From positions 1,798,001-1,862,000 of the forward strand of contig CP062007.1 in assembly GCA_022749295.1 (NCBI GenBank): DNA of 64,000 nucleotides, in the 5' to 3' direction. Shown piece after piece: positions 42,662-50,645 of the stretch; the stretch's first letter is position 1; each line of letters opens with the position of its first letter. A program made the position numbers and the translations under genes. The notes beneath the pieces were generated by a model. The model searched no databases. It was not told the origin of the DNA and was given only the letters and a program-made list of their open reading frames with translations. The DNA comes from Flavobacteriaceae bacterium GSB9 (lineage in GTDB: Bacteria > Bacteroidota > Bacteroidia > Flavobacteriales > Flavobacteriaceae).

Positions 42662-44512
42662 TTAAATAAATTTTTTATCCAATTCGTCTACACTCATTGT
42701 AACAAATGTGGTTCGGTTGGCCGGTGTGACGTTAGGTTCTTTGCAGGCAAACAACTTATTAACCAAGTGCTCTTGCTCATCTTTTTTTAAGGCCTGCCCC
42801 GTTTTAATAGCCAGACTTTTAGCAAGTGATTTTGCCAATAAATCGGCGGCACTAAAATGGCTATCGGGCACTTCGTTTTCTACGTCGCTTATTAGTTGTT
42901 CTAATATGATAGGCACTTCGCTTTCTGGAACACCCGCAGGTACACCTATAACTTCCACTTGCCCATCTTCAATGTTCGAAAACAGAAACCCAGTATGTTC
43001 TAAATCATCCTTAAGCTGTTTTACGATAGCCATATCTTGCGAAGAAAAATGCAATTGCAACGGAAACAAGAGCTGCTGGCTTGTGGCTTCCTTGATGGTT
43101 ATATTTTTAAGAAATTCTTCATATAAAATCCGTTGGTGCGCTCTGTGTTGGTCTATGAGCAGCATACCAGATTTTATAGTACTCACCACATATTTATTAT
43201 GCAATTGATAGGTGGTATTGGTCGAATCGGCCTCATGTTCATCTCCAAAAATAGAAGCAGTTTGCTCTTCGCTTTCAAATTGAACTTCGCTAAAATCGGT
43301 TTGTGACGCACCGTCTTTAGATTTCATTTCCACGTATAAACTATCCCAATTATTGGGCGTTGGTTTAAAAACAGTGGTTTGCTTTCCTGAAAAAGCAGTT
43401 TCGTTTTTAAACGGATTAAAATCACTGTCCACTTCAATCTTAGGCACTTTGGCCGCTGCAGTTTTATAATTGTATGGCGTATCTAAATTAGGGTCTCTAT
43501 CAAAATCCAAAACGGGCGCAATGTTAAACTGCCCTAAACTATGTTTAACGGCAGAGCGCAACAAGGCATAAAGCGTGTGCTCGTCGTCAAATTTAATTTC
43601 GGTTTTTGTGGGGTGGATATTAATATCGATGGTTTGCGGATTAACCTCAAGGTTTAGAAAGTAGCTGGCATGTGTACCATTTTTCAATAAACCCTCAAAA
43701 GCCGAAGCGATGGCGTGGTTAAGGTAAGCGCTTTTTATAAATCGGTTATTAACGAAGAAATACTGTTCACCACGGGTTTTTTTGGCAAATTCGGGTTTAC
43801 CAACAAAACCTGAGATTTTCAAAACTTCGGTATTTTCTTCAACTGGCACTAATTTTTCGTTAGTTTTATTTCCAAAAATATTAACAATACGCTGCCTAAA
43901 ATTACTAACGGGCAAATTAAAAGTTTCGCTACCGTTATTGTACATGGCAAATGCAATATTGGGATGGGCCAAAGCCACCCTGTGGAACTCGTCGGCAACG
44001 TGCCTTAGCTCGACGGCATCCGATTTTAAGAAATTCCTTCTCGCCGGAATATTAAAAAATAAGTTCTTTACTGAAACTGATGTGCCCGTAGGTGTAACTA
44101 CGACGTCTTGAGAAGCCACATGACTACCTTCTATAATCAAACAAGTCCCAACGTCGTCATCGGCCTGTTTCGTTTTTAGCTCTACGTGCGCAATGGCGGC
44201 AATACTGGCCAATGCTTCACCACGAAAGCCTTTGGTACTTAACTGGAATAAGTCTTCGGCATTTCTGATTTTCGACGTGGCATGGCGTTCAAAACTTAAG
44301 CGCGCATCGGTTTGGCTCATACCTTTACCATTGTCGATAACCTGAACCAGAGTTTTTCCTGCGTCTTTTATAATGAGTTTTATCGTATCTGAACCGGCAT
44401 CAATGGCATTTTCTAAAAGCTCTTTAACAACTGAAGCCGGGCGTTGTACAACTTCTCCAGCGGCAATTTGGTTTGCAACGTGGTCGGGTAAAAGTTGTAT
44501 AATGTCTGCCAT
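42662..44512 (-). CDS. mutL: DNA mismatch repair protein MutL
   Basis: 616 residues. The N-terminal GHKL ATPase is complete: KELLENAIDAG with Glu34 and Asn35, NGKGM at 61-65, STKGFRGEALASIA at 92-105 and NPQTIDINIHPTKTEIKF at 291-308. A variable linker (about 335-430) leads to the C-terminal domain (435-616). The endonuclease motifs of this domain are degenerate: the DQHA(x)2E(x)4E motif reads DQHRAHQ-RILYE at 454-465, with Gln460 in place of the first Glu, and the CPHGRP motif position reads TPANRT. It starts the minus-strand run mutL, two rhomboids and EEP nuclease; the small membrane protein gene lies just upstream. Confidence 0.95.
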   Translation of the reverse strand: MADIIQLLPDHVANQIAAGEVVQRPASVVKELLENAIDAGSDTIKLIIKDAGKTLVQVIDNGKGMSQTDARLSFERHATSKIRNAEDLFQLSTKGFRGEALASIAAIAHVELKTKQADDDVGTCLIIEGSHVASQDVVVTPTGTSVSVKNLFFNIPARRNFLKSDAVELRHVADEFHRVALAHPNIAFAMYNNGSETFNLPVSNFRQRIVNIFGNKTNEKLVPVEENTEVLKISGFVGKPEFAKKTRGEQYFFVNNRFIKSAYLNHAIASAFEGLLKNGTHASYFLNLEVNPQTIDINIHPTKTEIKFDDEHTLYALLRSAVKHSLGQFNIAPVLDFDRDPNLDTPYNYKTAAAKVPKIEVDSDFNPFKNETAFSGKQTTVFKPTPNNWDSLYVEMKSKDGASQTDFSEVQFESEEQTASIFGDEHEADSTNTTYQLHNKYVVSTIKSGMLLIDQHRAHQRILYEEFLKNITIKEATSQQLLFPLQLHFSSQDMAIVKQLKDDLEHTGFLFSNIEDGQVEVIGVPAGVPESEVPIILEQLISDVENEVPDSHFSAADLLAKSLAKSLAIKTGQALKKDEQEHLVNKLFACKEPNVTPANRTTFVTMSVDELDKKFI

Positions 44513-44516
44513 AAAT

Positions 44517-44801
44517 TTATTTAGGTAAGAAAATAGATAAATCGAATTCGATGATGAATAGAAACACTAAAATTAAGATAGCGACAATGATCAAAATACG
44601 CCTGTTAACTTGCCTGTCTGGGTTTTTATAATCGTCCCAGGCATCATTAAACTTGGCTTTAATACCTTTATTGGCCCCAACAGATTTTCGGTATTCATCA
44701 AATTTATGTTTTATTTCATAAGGGTTGCCTTCACCCTTGTCATCATAAAAACGCGGTGTGTAACTAAATTTCTTGTTTTTCCGTAATTTTAAAAGTCCCA
44801 T
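44517..44801 (-). CDS. Small membrane protein, paralog of 44820-45053 (often mislabelled riboflavin synthase beta)
   Basis: 94 residues: a basic N terminus with the motif RKNKKFSYTPRFY (7-19), a charged middle (KFNDAWDDYKNPDRQ) and one C-terminal transmembrane helix (about 70-90). It shares the RKxKxFxYxPRF N-terminal motif and the single C-terminal helix with the next gene, so they are paralogs. Databases sometimes label such genes as riboflavin synthase beta subunit, probably because ribH is close by, but the sequence has nothing of that enzyme. It ends four bases before mutL. The function is unknown. Confidence 0.75.
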   Translation of the reverse strand: MGLLKLRKNKKFSYTPRFYDDKGEGNPYEIKHKFDEYRKSVGANKGIKAKFNDAWDDYKNPDRQVNRRILIIVAILILVFLFIIEFDLSIFLPK

Positions 44802-44819
44802 AATGTCTCTGTTTTTGTA

Positions 44820-45053
44820 TTACATGTATTTTTTTTCCAACACATACATACAAATCAATAATAGTACCAAAACTAAAATTAGAATTTTTATGGACATAGC
44901 ACCTCTAACTTTGGTTTTCGTGTTACTGGATCTCCGCCATTTTGAAACAAATTCCTTCTTATCTGTATTATGTTCTGAACTAGAATTTGTTTTACCTTCA
45001 TTAGAAAAACGAGGCTGATAATTAAAGGTTCTATGTTTACGTTGTTTGAACAA
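44820..45053 (-). CDS. Small membrane protein, paralog of 44517-44801
   Basis: 77 residues with the N-terminal motif RKHRTFNYQPRFS (4-16), a Ser/Asn/Lys-rich linker and one transmembrane helix near the C terminus (about 54-73). The layout matches the neighbouring 94-residue protein, with a shorter linker. It starts the small membrane gene pair upstream of mutL; 18 bases separate the two. About 175 bases of repeat-like, non-coding DNA lie between it and ribH. Probably located in the inner membrane; the function is unknown. Confidence 0.72.
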   Translation of the reverse strand: MFKQRKHRTFNYQPRFSNEGKTNSSSEHNTDKKEFVSKWRRSSNTKTKVRGAMSIKILILVLVLLLICMYVLEKKYM

Positions 45054-45142
45054 AATCTAGCGCTACTTATCTTTCAAAAGTACTTAAAAATGGGGACAAA
45101 TTGAGGCTCGGAATGCTAAAAATTGTTAACAAAACCGTTCCT

Positions 45143-45220
45143 TCATTGCGAAGAAAGCATGACCGAAGGCATCTCTATAAATAGCAAATTAAACAGATTG
45201 CTTCACTACGTTCGCGATTA
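45143..45220. repeat. Imperfect inverted repeat (REP-like unit) upstream of the small membrane gene
   Basis: The segment TCATTGCGAAGAAAGCATGA (45143-45162 approximately) and the segment ending GATTGCTTCACTACGTTCGC form imperfectly complementary arms around an AT-rich centre with ATCTCTATAAATAGC. This is the layout of the short palindromic units TCATTGCGAGGAA...AAGCAATCT that occur many times in Bacteroidota genomes. The copy is degraded (several mismatches). It lies in the gap between the small membrane gene and ribH and carries no coding potential. Confidence 0.6.
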
Positions 45221-45228
45221 CTATTAGT

Positions 45229-45714
45229 TTAGGCGTTCTTTCGCAGTTCGGCCATTTTTATCGCTGCAATAGCGGCTTCGGTACCTTTATTGCCGTGTTT
45301 TCCACCAGAGCGCTCTTGGGCCTGCTGCATGGTGTTATCTGTTAACACACAGAAAACAACAGGGATATCATTCAAAACATTCAAGTCTTTTATGCCTTGG
45401 GTTACCCCTTCGCAAACAAAATCGAAGTGTTTAGTTTCACCTTGTATAACACTACCAATAGCTATTACGGCATCAACATACTGCTCTTGCATTTTTTTAC
45501 AACCGTAAACAAGCTCGAAACTACCGGGCACATTCCAACGTACGATGTCTTTATCGGCCACCCCGTTATCGACCAATGCTTGGTAAGCGCCTTCAAAAAG
45601 GCCTTCGGTAATGGTATCGTTCCATTCTGAAACAACAATCCCAAACCGAAAATCTTTCGCATTTGGGATTGTGTTTTTATCGTATTCTGATAAATTTTTA
45701 TTTGCCGTAGCCAT
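45229..45714 (-). CDS. ribH: 6,7-dimethyl-8-ribityllumazine synthase
   Basis: Penultimate enzyme of riboflavin synthesis, forming lumazine from the pyrimidinedione and the dihydroxybutanone phosphate. The 161-residue protein has FGIVVSEWNDTITEGLFEGA near 24-43, VPGSFELVYGCKKM near 61-74, AVIAIGSVIQGETKHFDFVCEGVTQG near 83-108 and the phosphate-binding/His88-like region in GSVIQGETKHFD. It lies two bases after the TPR membrane protein gene, so the two are an operon (TPR first). Icosahedral capsid formation is family knowledge only. Confidence 0.95.
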   Translation of the reverse strand: MATANKNLSEYDKNTIPNAKDFRFGIVVSEWNDTITEGLFEGAYQALVDNGVADKDIVRWNVPGSFELVYGCKKMQEQYVDAVIAIGSVIQGETKHFDFVCEGVTQGIKDLNVLNDIPVVFCVLTDNTMQQAQERSGGKHGNKGTEAAIAAIKMAELRKNA

Positions 45715-45716
45715 AT

Positions 45717-46487
45717 TTACTTATTTGCCAATACTTGAGCTTTTCCAATAAACACTTCTACTTTTGAGGCTTCAGTAGAATTTGAATAATCGTTTTTTAT
45801 TCTTTCGAAATACTTCAGTGCCTTATCGGCTTCACCTAAATCTAAAGCAATCGTTCCGGCTTTAAATAAGTACATTGGAGTTGTAAACTCGTTATCTCTT
45901 AGTTCGGCTGCTTGCTCGTAGTAACCTAATGCATCTTCAGGTTGGTTTAGCTGCACAAAAGCATCTCCTATATTTCCTTTTGCCAATGGGGCTAAAATTT
46001 CGTCGTCGCTTTTAAAGTCACTTAAATACTCAATGGCCTTTTTGTAGTCTTTTAGTCTTAAATAAGCAGTACCAGCATAATACGTTGCCAAGTTTGCAGA
46101 TGGCGTTCCGCTGTACTCCTCAATAATATCTAACATGCCAAATTTACCTTCACCTCCGTTTAGTGCCAAGTTGTACAACGAGTCTTTTTCAACGCCTGTA
46201 ACAGCTTGGTCGAAATATTGTTGTGCTTGGAACATATCGTTCATTGCATTGGTTTGCTTAGGCTTAGCTATAAACTCTTTATATCCTAAAGACCCCAAAA
46301 CCACCAAGGCTACTACACCTATAATGATGAATATATATTTTTGGTTTTTAGCTACAAAATCTTCTGTTTTTGATGCGGTTTCATCAAGGGTATTAAAAAC
46401 TTCAGCAGTTGTTGATCCTTCTTCAATGTTGTGCTCTTTCTCTACTTTTGTTTTTGGTTTGTAACCTTTCTTCTTGTAAGTTGCCAT
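45717..46487 (-). CDS. Tetratricopeptide repeat membrane protein (YfgM-like)
   Basis: 256 residues: a basic, Lys-rich cytoplasmic N terminus (1-45), one membrane segment at about 51-68 (YIFIIIGVVALVVLGSLG) and a periplasmic part made of TPR-like helices (about 95-250), including AYLRLKDYKKAIEYLSDF, GDAFVQLNQPEDALGYYEQAAE and GTIALDLGEADKALKYFERI. This resembles the YfgM family of periplasm-facing TPR proteins linked to the SecYEG translocon. The gene heads a transcript with ribH and has a -7-like element just upstream (46513-46520). It is divergent from recF. The partner is unknown. Confidence 0.85.
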   Translation of the reverse strand: MATYKKKGYKPKTKVEKEHNIEEGSTTAEVFNTLDETASKTEDFVAKNQKYIFIIIGVVALVVLGSLGYKEFIAKPKQTNAMNDMFQAQQYFDQAVTGVEKDSLYNLALNGGEGKFGMLDIIEEYSGTPSANLATYYAGTAYLRLKDYKKAIEYLSDFKSDDEILAPLAKGNIGDAFVQLNQPEDALGYYEQAAELRDNEFTTPMYLFKAGTIALDLGEADKALKYFERIKNDYSNSTEASKVEVFIGKAQVLANK

Positions 46488-46512
46488 TTATTCAGTATAA
46501 ATTAATGTGGCG

Positions 46513-46520
46513 CAAAAATA
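46513..46520 (-). promoter_or_regulatory. Possible -7 element of the TPR-ribH operon
   Basis: On the minus strand TATTTTTG matches TAnnTTTG and lies 25 bases before the TPR gene start. A T-rich stretch lies about 17 bases further upstream as the possible -33 region. Confidence 0.4.
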
Positions 46521-46624
46521 TAATTTTTCTTCATAACTAAAAGGGTATTTATTTGATATTTTTCAATAATTTGCGGTTCTTTTTGGACACAAACCGCCCA
46601 AACACCCAATAAGTTGCTTTTTGT

Positions 46625-47704
46625 ATGATTTTAAAATCGCTATCCTTATTAAATTATAAAAATTTTGAGAGCAAATCGTTTGCATTTAACGATAAGATAA
46701 ACTGTATTGTGGGCAATAATGGCATTGGAAAAACTAACGTACTGGACGCTATTTACCATTTGTCTTTCGGAAAAAGCTATTTTAATCCGATTGCATTACA
46801 AAACATTAAACACGAAGAAGATTTTTTTGTAATTAATGGAGAATATGAAAAGGAGGACAAAACCGAAAAAGTAGCCATTAGCTTGAAACGCGGACAGAAA
46901 AAAGTCATTAAGCGCAATGGTAAAGCCTACGAAAAATTTAGCGAACACATTGGTTTTTTACCGTTGGTTATTATTTCTCCGGCCGATCGCGACCTTATTA
47001 TTGAAGGCAGTAGTACACGCCGAAAGTTTATTGATAGCGTGATTTCGCAAAGCGACAAAAACTACCTTAATCATTTAATTAATTACAATAAGGTGCTCGC
47101 GCAGCGTAATGCACTGTTAAAATATTTTGCGCTTAACCACACCTTTAATAAAGACACTTTAGAGGTTTATAACAACCAGCTGACCGATTACGGCACCATT
47201 ATTTTTGAAAAACGCGATAGCTTTTTAAAAGAATTCATTCCTATTTTTAAATCGCGCTATCAAGCCATTAGCAATGGCAACGAAGTGGTTGATTTGGTTT
47301 ACCACAGTCCGTTGTTTGATGGCGACCTAAACACACTTTTTCAGCAATCTATTAATAAAGACAAAGCCCTGCAATACACTAGTGTTGGCATACATAAAGA
47401 CGACTTACATTTTAATATTGAAGAACACCCGATTAAAAAGTTTGGCAGCCAAGGCCAACAAAAATCGTTTTTAATTGCCCTTAAATTAGCGCAGTTCGAT
47501 TTTATTAAAGCACAAAGCGGTGTGAATCCCATTTTATTATTGGATGATATTTTCGATAAGTTGGACGAAAACCGCGTAGCACAAATCATCAAATTGGTGG
47601 ATGATGAAAATTTCGGACAGCTTTTTATTAGCGACACCCACGCCGAACGTACCGAAAATGCCGTAAAACAAGTGCATCAAAGTTATGAGATTTTTAAACT
47701 ATAA
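46625..47704 (+). CDS. recF: DNA replication and repair protein RecF
   Basis: SMC-like ATPase that loads RecA at single-strand gaps with RecO and RecR. The 359-residue protein has Walker [10 protein letters not shown] at 30-38, [32 protein letters not shown] near 111-142, the signature [20 protein letters not shown] near 270-289, and Walker [18 protein letters not shown] near 302-318. The length is usual. It is divergent from the TPR gene and starts a + strand run with a 2H phosphoesterase and a DUF721 gene. dnaA and dnaN, often next to recF elsewhere, are not here. Confidence 0.96.
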   Translation: MILKSLSLLNYKNFESKSFAFNDKINCIVGNNGIGKTNVLDAIYHLSFGKSYFNPIALQNIKHEEDFFVINGEYEKEDKTEKVAISLKRGQKKVIKRNGKAYEKFSEHIGFLPLVIISPADRDLIIEGSSTRRKFIDSVISQSDKNYLNHLINYNKVLAQRNALLKYFALNHTFNKDTLEVYNNQLTDYGTIIFEKRDSFLKEFIPIFKSRYQAISNGNEVVDLVYHSPLFDGDLNTLFQQSINKDKALQYTSVGIHKDDLHFNIEEHPIKKFGSQGQQKSFLIALKLAQFDFIKAQSGVNPILLLDDIFDKLDENRVAQIIKLVDDENFGQLFISDTHAERTENAVKQVHQSYEIFKL

Positions 47705-47710
47705 ATAACA

Positions 47711-48391
47711 TTGGACTATAGAACCCATTATACAGAACTATATAACGCTTCCATCGAAAAAATTCAAAACGATGCTTACGAGATTGACGAACTCATCCAT
47801 TCACCAAACGACAACCGCTTTGGCATAACACTTTTAATTCGGCCGCCGCAGGAAGTTAAAAATGAAATTCAAAAGTTTTTGAATGAACTAAAAGCCGTTG
47901 AACCCGAGCAATATTATTATCAAAATTCCGATATACATATTACAGTAATGTCTATCATTTCCTGTTACGATGGCTTCGATTTAAACGCGATTGATGTTTC
48001 AAAATATATTGACATCATAAAAAAAAGTATAACCGTTAATACGAATGTCGAAATTCAATTTAAGGGGCTAACGGCATCGCCATCGTGCATTATGGTGCAG
48101 GGTTTTATGAGTTCCCCTAGTCTTAACAAAATTAGGGACAATTTAAGAACCCATTTTAAGAATTCCGATTTAGAGCAAAGCCTTGACAAACGTTACGCCA
48201 TACAAACGGCACACGCAACTGTAGTTCGCTTTAGTAAAAAACTTGCCAATAAAATCACATTTTTAAATACTATAAAAACGTTTAAGAATTATAATTTTGG
48301 TACTTTTAATGTTCAAAACCTAGAACTGGTTTACAACGACTGGTACCAAAAAGAAAAACACGTAAAAACCCTCTATAATTTTAATTTATAA
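47711..48391 (+). CDS. 2H phosphoesterase superfamily protein
   Basis: 226 residues. Two HxTx motifs, HITV (about 77-80) in DIHITVMSIISCYDG and HATV (about 168-171) in QTAHATVVRF, define the 2H superfamily. Members cleave 2',3'-cyclic phosphates or ligate RNA ends (2'-5' RNA ligase-like). A TTG at 47711 is the probable start, seven bases after the recF stop; no ATG lies close. The DELIHSPNDNRFGITLLIRPP segment is a typical beta-strand region of the fold. It is co-directional with recF and DUF721. The substrate is unknown. Confidence 0.82.
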   Translation: MDYRTHYTELYNASIEKIQNDAYEIDELIHSPNDNRFGITLLIRPPQEVKNEIQKFLNELKAVEPEQYYYQNSDIHITVMSIISCYDGFDLNAIDVSKYIDIIKKSITVNTNVEIQFKGLTASPSCIMVQGFMSSPSLNKIRDNLRTHFKNSDLEQSLDKRYAIQTAHATVVRFSKKLANKITFLNTIKTFKNYNFGTFNVQNLELVYNDWYQKEKHVKTLYNFNL

Positions 48392-48405
48392 CAGCTTAAA
48401 CTACC

Positions 48406-48702
48406 ATGGCCAAGCGCAACAACGAACACATTAAAATTAGTGACGCCCTCAAAGAATTTATTGAAACCAACAAACTCGAAAAAGGGTTGGACAAAGTAAA
48501 TGTGGCAGGTGCCTGGGCCAAACTTATGGGCAACGGCGTTAACAATTACACCACTTCGGTAAACCTAGAACGAGAGACCTTATATATTCAATTAAATTCT
48601 AGTGTGTTACGCGAAGAATTAAGCTATGGTAAACAAAAAATAATCACCATGCTAAACGACGAATTAGGAAAGGAAATAATTAAAAAACTGGTTTTAAGAT
48701 AA
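48406..48702 (+). CDS. DUF721 family protein
   Basis: 98 residues. The core pattern ISDALKEFIETNKLEKGLDKVNVAGAWAKLMGNGVNNYTTSVNLERETLYIQLNSSVLREELSYGKQKI matches DUF721/DciA-like small proteins, which in proteobacteria load the replicative helicase. In Bacteroidota the related gene is usually near recF, as here, which supports a replication-linked role. That is inference from gene order and family. No helix-turn-helix is evident. It is the last gene of the recF run. Confidence 0.82.
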   Translation: MAKRNNEHIKISDALKEFIETNKLEKGLDKVNVAGAWAKLMGNGVNNYTTSVNLERETLYIQLNSSVLREELSYGKQKIITMLNDELGKEIIKKLVLR

Positions 48703-48764
48703 TTAGATATTTAAATTTAACAGAAATAATTATCAAAATTCCAACAAGCGATCATTATTTACGT

Positions 48765-48772
48765 TACCTTTG
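48765..48772 (+). promoter_or_regulatory. Possible -7 element of the cold shock gene
   Basis: TACCTTTG is a full TAnnTTTG match 29 bases before the cold-shock ATG. No convincing -33 TTTG lies upstream. A leader of about 22 bases is implied, shorter than typical for cspA-type cold-sensing leaders. Confidence 0.45.
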
Positions 48773-48800
48773 GTGCTTTAATTTATATAATACAAATACA

Positions 48801-48992
48801 ATGAGTAAAGGTACCGTAAAATTCTTCAACGATTCAAAAGGTTTTGGATTCATCATTGAAGAGGACAACAACAAAGAACATTTCGTTCACATTTCAGGAC
48901 TTATCGATGAAATTCGTGAGGGTGATCTAGTGGAATTCGATCTACAAGAAGGTAGAAAAGGATTAAACGCCGTAAACGTAAAAGTAGTCTAA
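48801..48992 (+). CDS. Cold shock protein (CspA family)
   Basis: 63-residue cold-shock domain. RNP1 motif KGFGFI at about 13-18 and RNP2 motif HFVHIS at about 28-33, following the MSKGTVKFFND opening. Small single-domain nucleic-acid chaperones bind single-stranded RNA and DNA and prevent secondary structure. It has its own promoter-like element upstream and its own terminator at 49021-49049, so it is monocistronic. The length is normal. Confidence 0.95.
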   Translation: MSKGTVKFFNDSKGFGFIIEEDNNKEHFVHISGLIDEIREGDLVEFDLQEGRKGLNAVNVKVV

Positions 48993-49020
48993 CAATATAC
49001 TATTTAACAATTACATTTAA

Positions 49021-49049
49021 AGCCTATCAAATTTTGATAGGCTTTTTTT
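49021..49049 (+). terminator. Terminator of the cold shock gene
   Basis: AGCCTATCAA pairs with TTGATAGGCT (loop AATT region) followed by seven T residues, 28 bases beyond the csp stop. A second, ndk-directed hairpin follows at 49066-49094. Confidence 0.88.
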
Positions 49050-49065
49050 ATGAGATAAAAATCAC

Positions 49066-49094
49066 AAAAAACCCGCTATTAAGCGGGCTTTTTT
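49066..49094. terminator. Terminator of ndk
   Basis: CCCGCT (49072-49077) pairs with AGCGGG (49082-49087) around ATTA, with A-runs left and T-runs right. On the minus strand it ends the ndk transcript 25 bases after its stop; on the plus strand it backs up the csp terminator. Confidence 0.8.
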
Positions 49095-49118
49095 ATTAAA
49101 TATTTAGATTATTTTTCT

Positions 49119-49538
49119 CTAAAACGTCTCACGACCAGAAAAATGGAAAGCACCTTCAATAGCGGCATTATCATCGCTATCACTCCCGTGGATAGCATTT
49201 TCACTTATAGAATCTGCATATAGTTTTCTAATCGTACCTTCTGCAGCATCGGCAGGATTGGTTGCTCCAATTAAAGTTCTAAAATCTTCAACGGCATTGT
49301 CTTTTTCTAAAATGGCAGCAACAATAGGCCCACGAGTCATGTATTCAACCAACTCGCCAAAAAACGGACGCTCTTTATGTATACCGTAAAACTCCTCAGC
49401 ATCAGCCTGTGTCATCTGCGTTAATTTCATTGCTACGATTTTAAAACCAGAAGCAGAAATTTTTTCTAATATCGCACCAATGTGTCCTTTTTCAACTGCA
49501 TCGGGCTTAAGCATTGTAAATGTTCTGTTTGTTGCCAT
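49119..49538 (-). CDS. ndk: Nucleoside diphosphate kinase
   Basis: Transfers the gamma phosphate between nucleoside triphosphates and diphosphates through a phosphohistidine. The 139-residue protein has [16 protein letters not shown] at 6-21, [18 protein letters not shown] near 54-71, and the active-site histidine His117 in [12 protein letters not shown]. The length and motifs are normal. It is convergent with the cold shock gene and divergent from nrnA, with a good Bacteroidota-type promoter at 49559-49589. Confidence 0.97.
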   Translation of the reverse strand: MATNRTFTMLKPDAVEKGHIGAILEKISASGFKIVAMKLTQMTQADAEEFYGIHKERPFFGELVEYMTRGPIVAAILEKDNAVEDFRTLIGATNPADAAEGTIRKLYADSISENAIHGSDSDDNAAIEGAFHFSGRETF

Positions 49539-49558
49539 TTTTCAATTTTATTTGTGTG

Positions 49559-49589
49559 CAAAAGTAATGTATTTCTATTTAAATGCAAG
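49559..49589 (-). promoter_or_regulatory. Promoter of ndk
   Basis: Minus strand: CTTG (49589-49586), 19 bases, then TACTTTTG (49566-49559), a near-perfect TTG-N19-TAnnTTTG. Transcription would start near 49553, about 15 bases before the ATG. Confidence 0.7.
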
Positions 49590-49625
49590 TAATCTAATTT
49601 TAAAAATATTGTATCTTCGCCATCT

Positions 49626-50645
49626 ATGGAAAAACAAGATATTGCAGGCATTAAGCAGCTATTAGGCACTAAAAAAAAGATAGTGATTGTACCACACAAA
49701 AACCCGGATGGCGATGCAATTGGCTCTGCATTGGGGCTCTGCCATTACTTGTTAAAAAGTAACCATAAAGCACATGTAGTGACACCTAATGATTTCCCTT
49801 CGTTCTTAAAATGGATTCCCGGAAGCGATACTATTTTAAAATACGATTCGCAATCGAGGTTGTGCGACGCTTTAATTAGCGATGCCGATATTATCTTCAC
49901 TTTAGATTTTAACGCTTTTCATAGAACCGGCGATATGGAAACGGTTTTGACCGAAAGTAAGGGCATTAAAATTATGATAGATCACCATCAATCGCCAGAT
50001 AATTATGCTTTATATACTTACAGCGATGTTAATATGAGTTCTACCTGCGAAATGGTATACCATTTTATAGACATGCTGGACGACACCTCTTTAATTGATA
50101 AGACCATAGCGACCTGCTTGTATGTTGGAATCATGACCGACACAGGGTCTTTTAGGTTCTCATCCACTTCAAGTACAACGCACAGAGTGGTAGCCGACTT
50201 AATGGACAAAGGCGCCAATAATTCTGAAATACATAACTTAATTTTTGACTCAAATAGTTATGAAAAACTACAACTATTGGGCTGCGCGTTGAGTAACCTT
50301 AAGGTTATTCCTGAATCAAGAACGGCCTACATTACGCTTTCACAGGAAGAACTGAATAAATTCAATTACAAAAAAGGAGACACGGAAGGCGTGGTAAATT
50401 ACGGACTCTCTTTAAACGGAATCGTCCTGGCTGCTATATTTATAGAAGACAAACAAGAAGGTATCATTAAAATATCGTTGCGTTCTAAAGGTGATTTTTC
50501 GGTTAACGAAATGTCTAGGGCGCACTTTAATGGTGGCGGCCATATAAATGCCGCTGGTGGAAAAAGCTATTTATCTCTAAATGATACGGTTGAAAAATTT
50601 ATTAGTATATTGCCTAGTTATAATAAAGCCCTGAATGATGAATAA
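49626..50645 (+). CDS. nrnA: DHH family phosphoesterase, NrnA-type (nanoRNase and pAp phosphatase)
   Basis: Degrades short oligoribonucleotides and pAp. The 339-residue protein has VPHKNPDGDAIGSALGL near 22-38 (metal-binding Asp pair), LDFNAFHRTG near 98-107, MIDHHQSPDNYA (the DHH box, about 117-128), MTDTGSFRFSSTS near 169-181 and the DHHA1 glycine motif HFNGGGHINAAGG near 298-310. The length is standard. It is divergent from ndk. The gldI start overlaps its stop by several bases, so the two are coupled. Confidence 0.93.
   Translation: MEKQDIAGIKQLLGTKKKIVIVPHKNPDGDAIGSALGLCHYLLKSNHKAHVVTPNDFPSFLKWIPGSDTILKYDSQSRLCDALISDADIIFTLDFNAFHRTGDMETVLTESKGIKIMIDHHQSPDNYALYTYSDVNMSSTCEMVYHFIDMLDDTSLIDKTIATCLYVGIMTDTGSFRFSSTSSTTHRVVADLMDKGANNSEIHNLIFDSNSYEKLQLLGCALSNLKVIPESRTAYITLSQEELNKFNYKKGDTEGVVNYGLSLNGIVLAAIFIEDKQEGIIKISLRSKGDFSVNEMSRAHFNGGGHINAAGGKSYLSLNDTVEKFISILPSYNKALNDE

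Noticed and set aside
44517-45053. Riboflavin synthase beta subunit identity for the small membrane proteins
   Set aside because: The sequences have no lumazine-synthase features; the true enzyme is ribH at 45229-45714.
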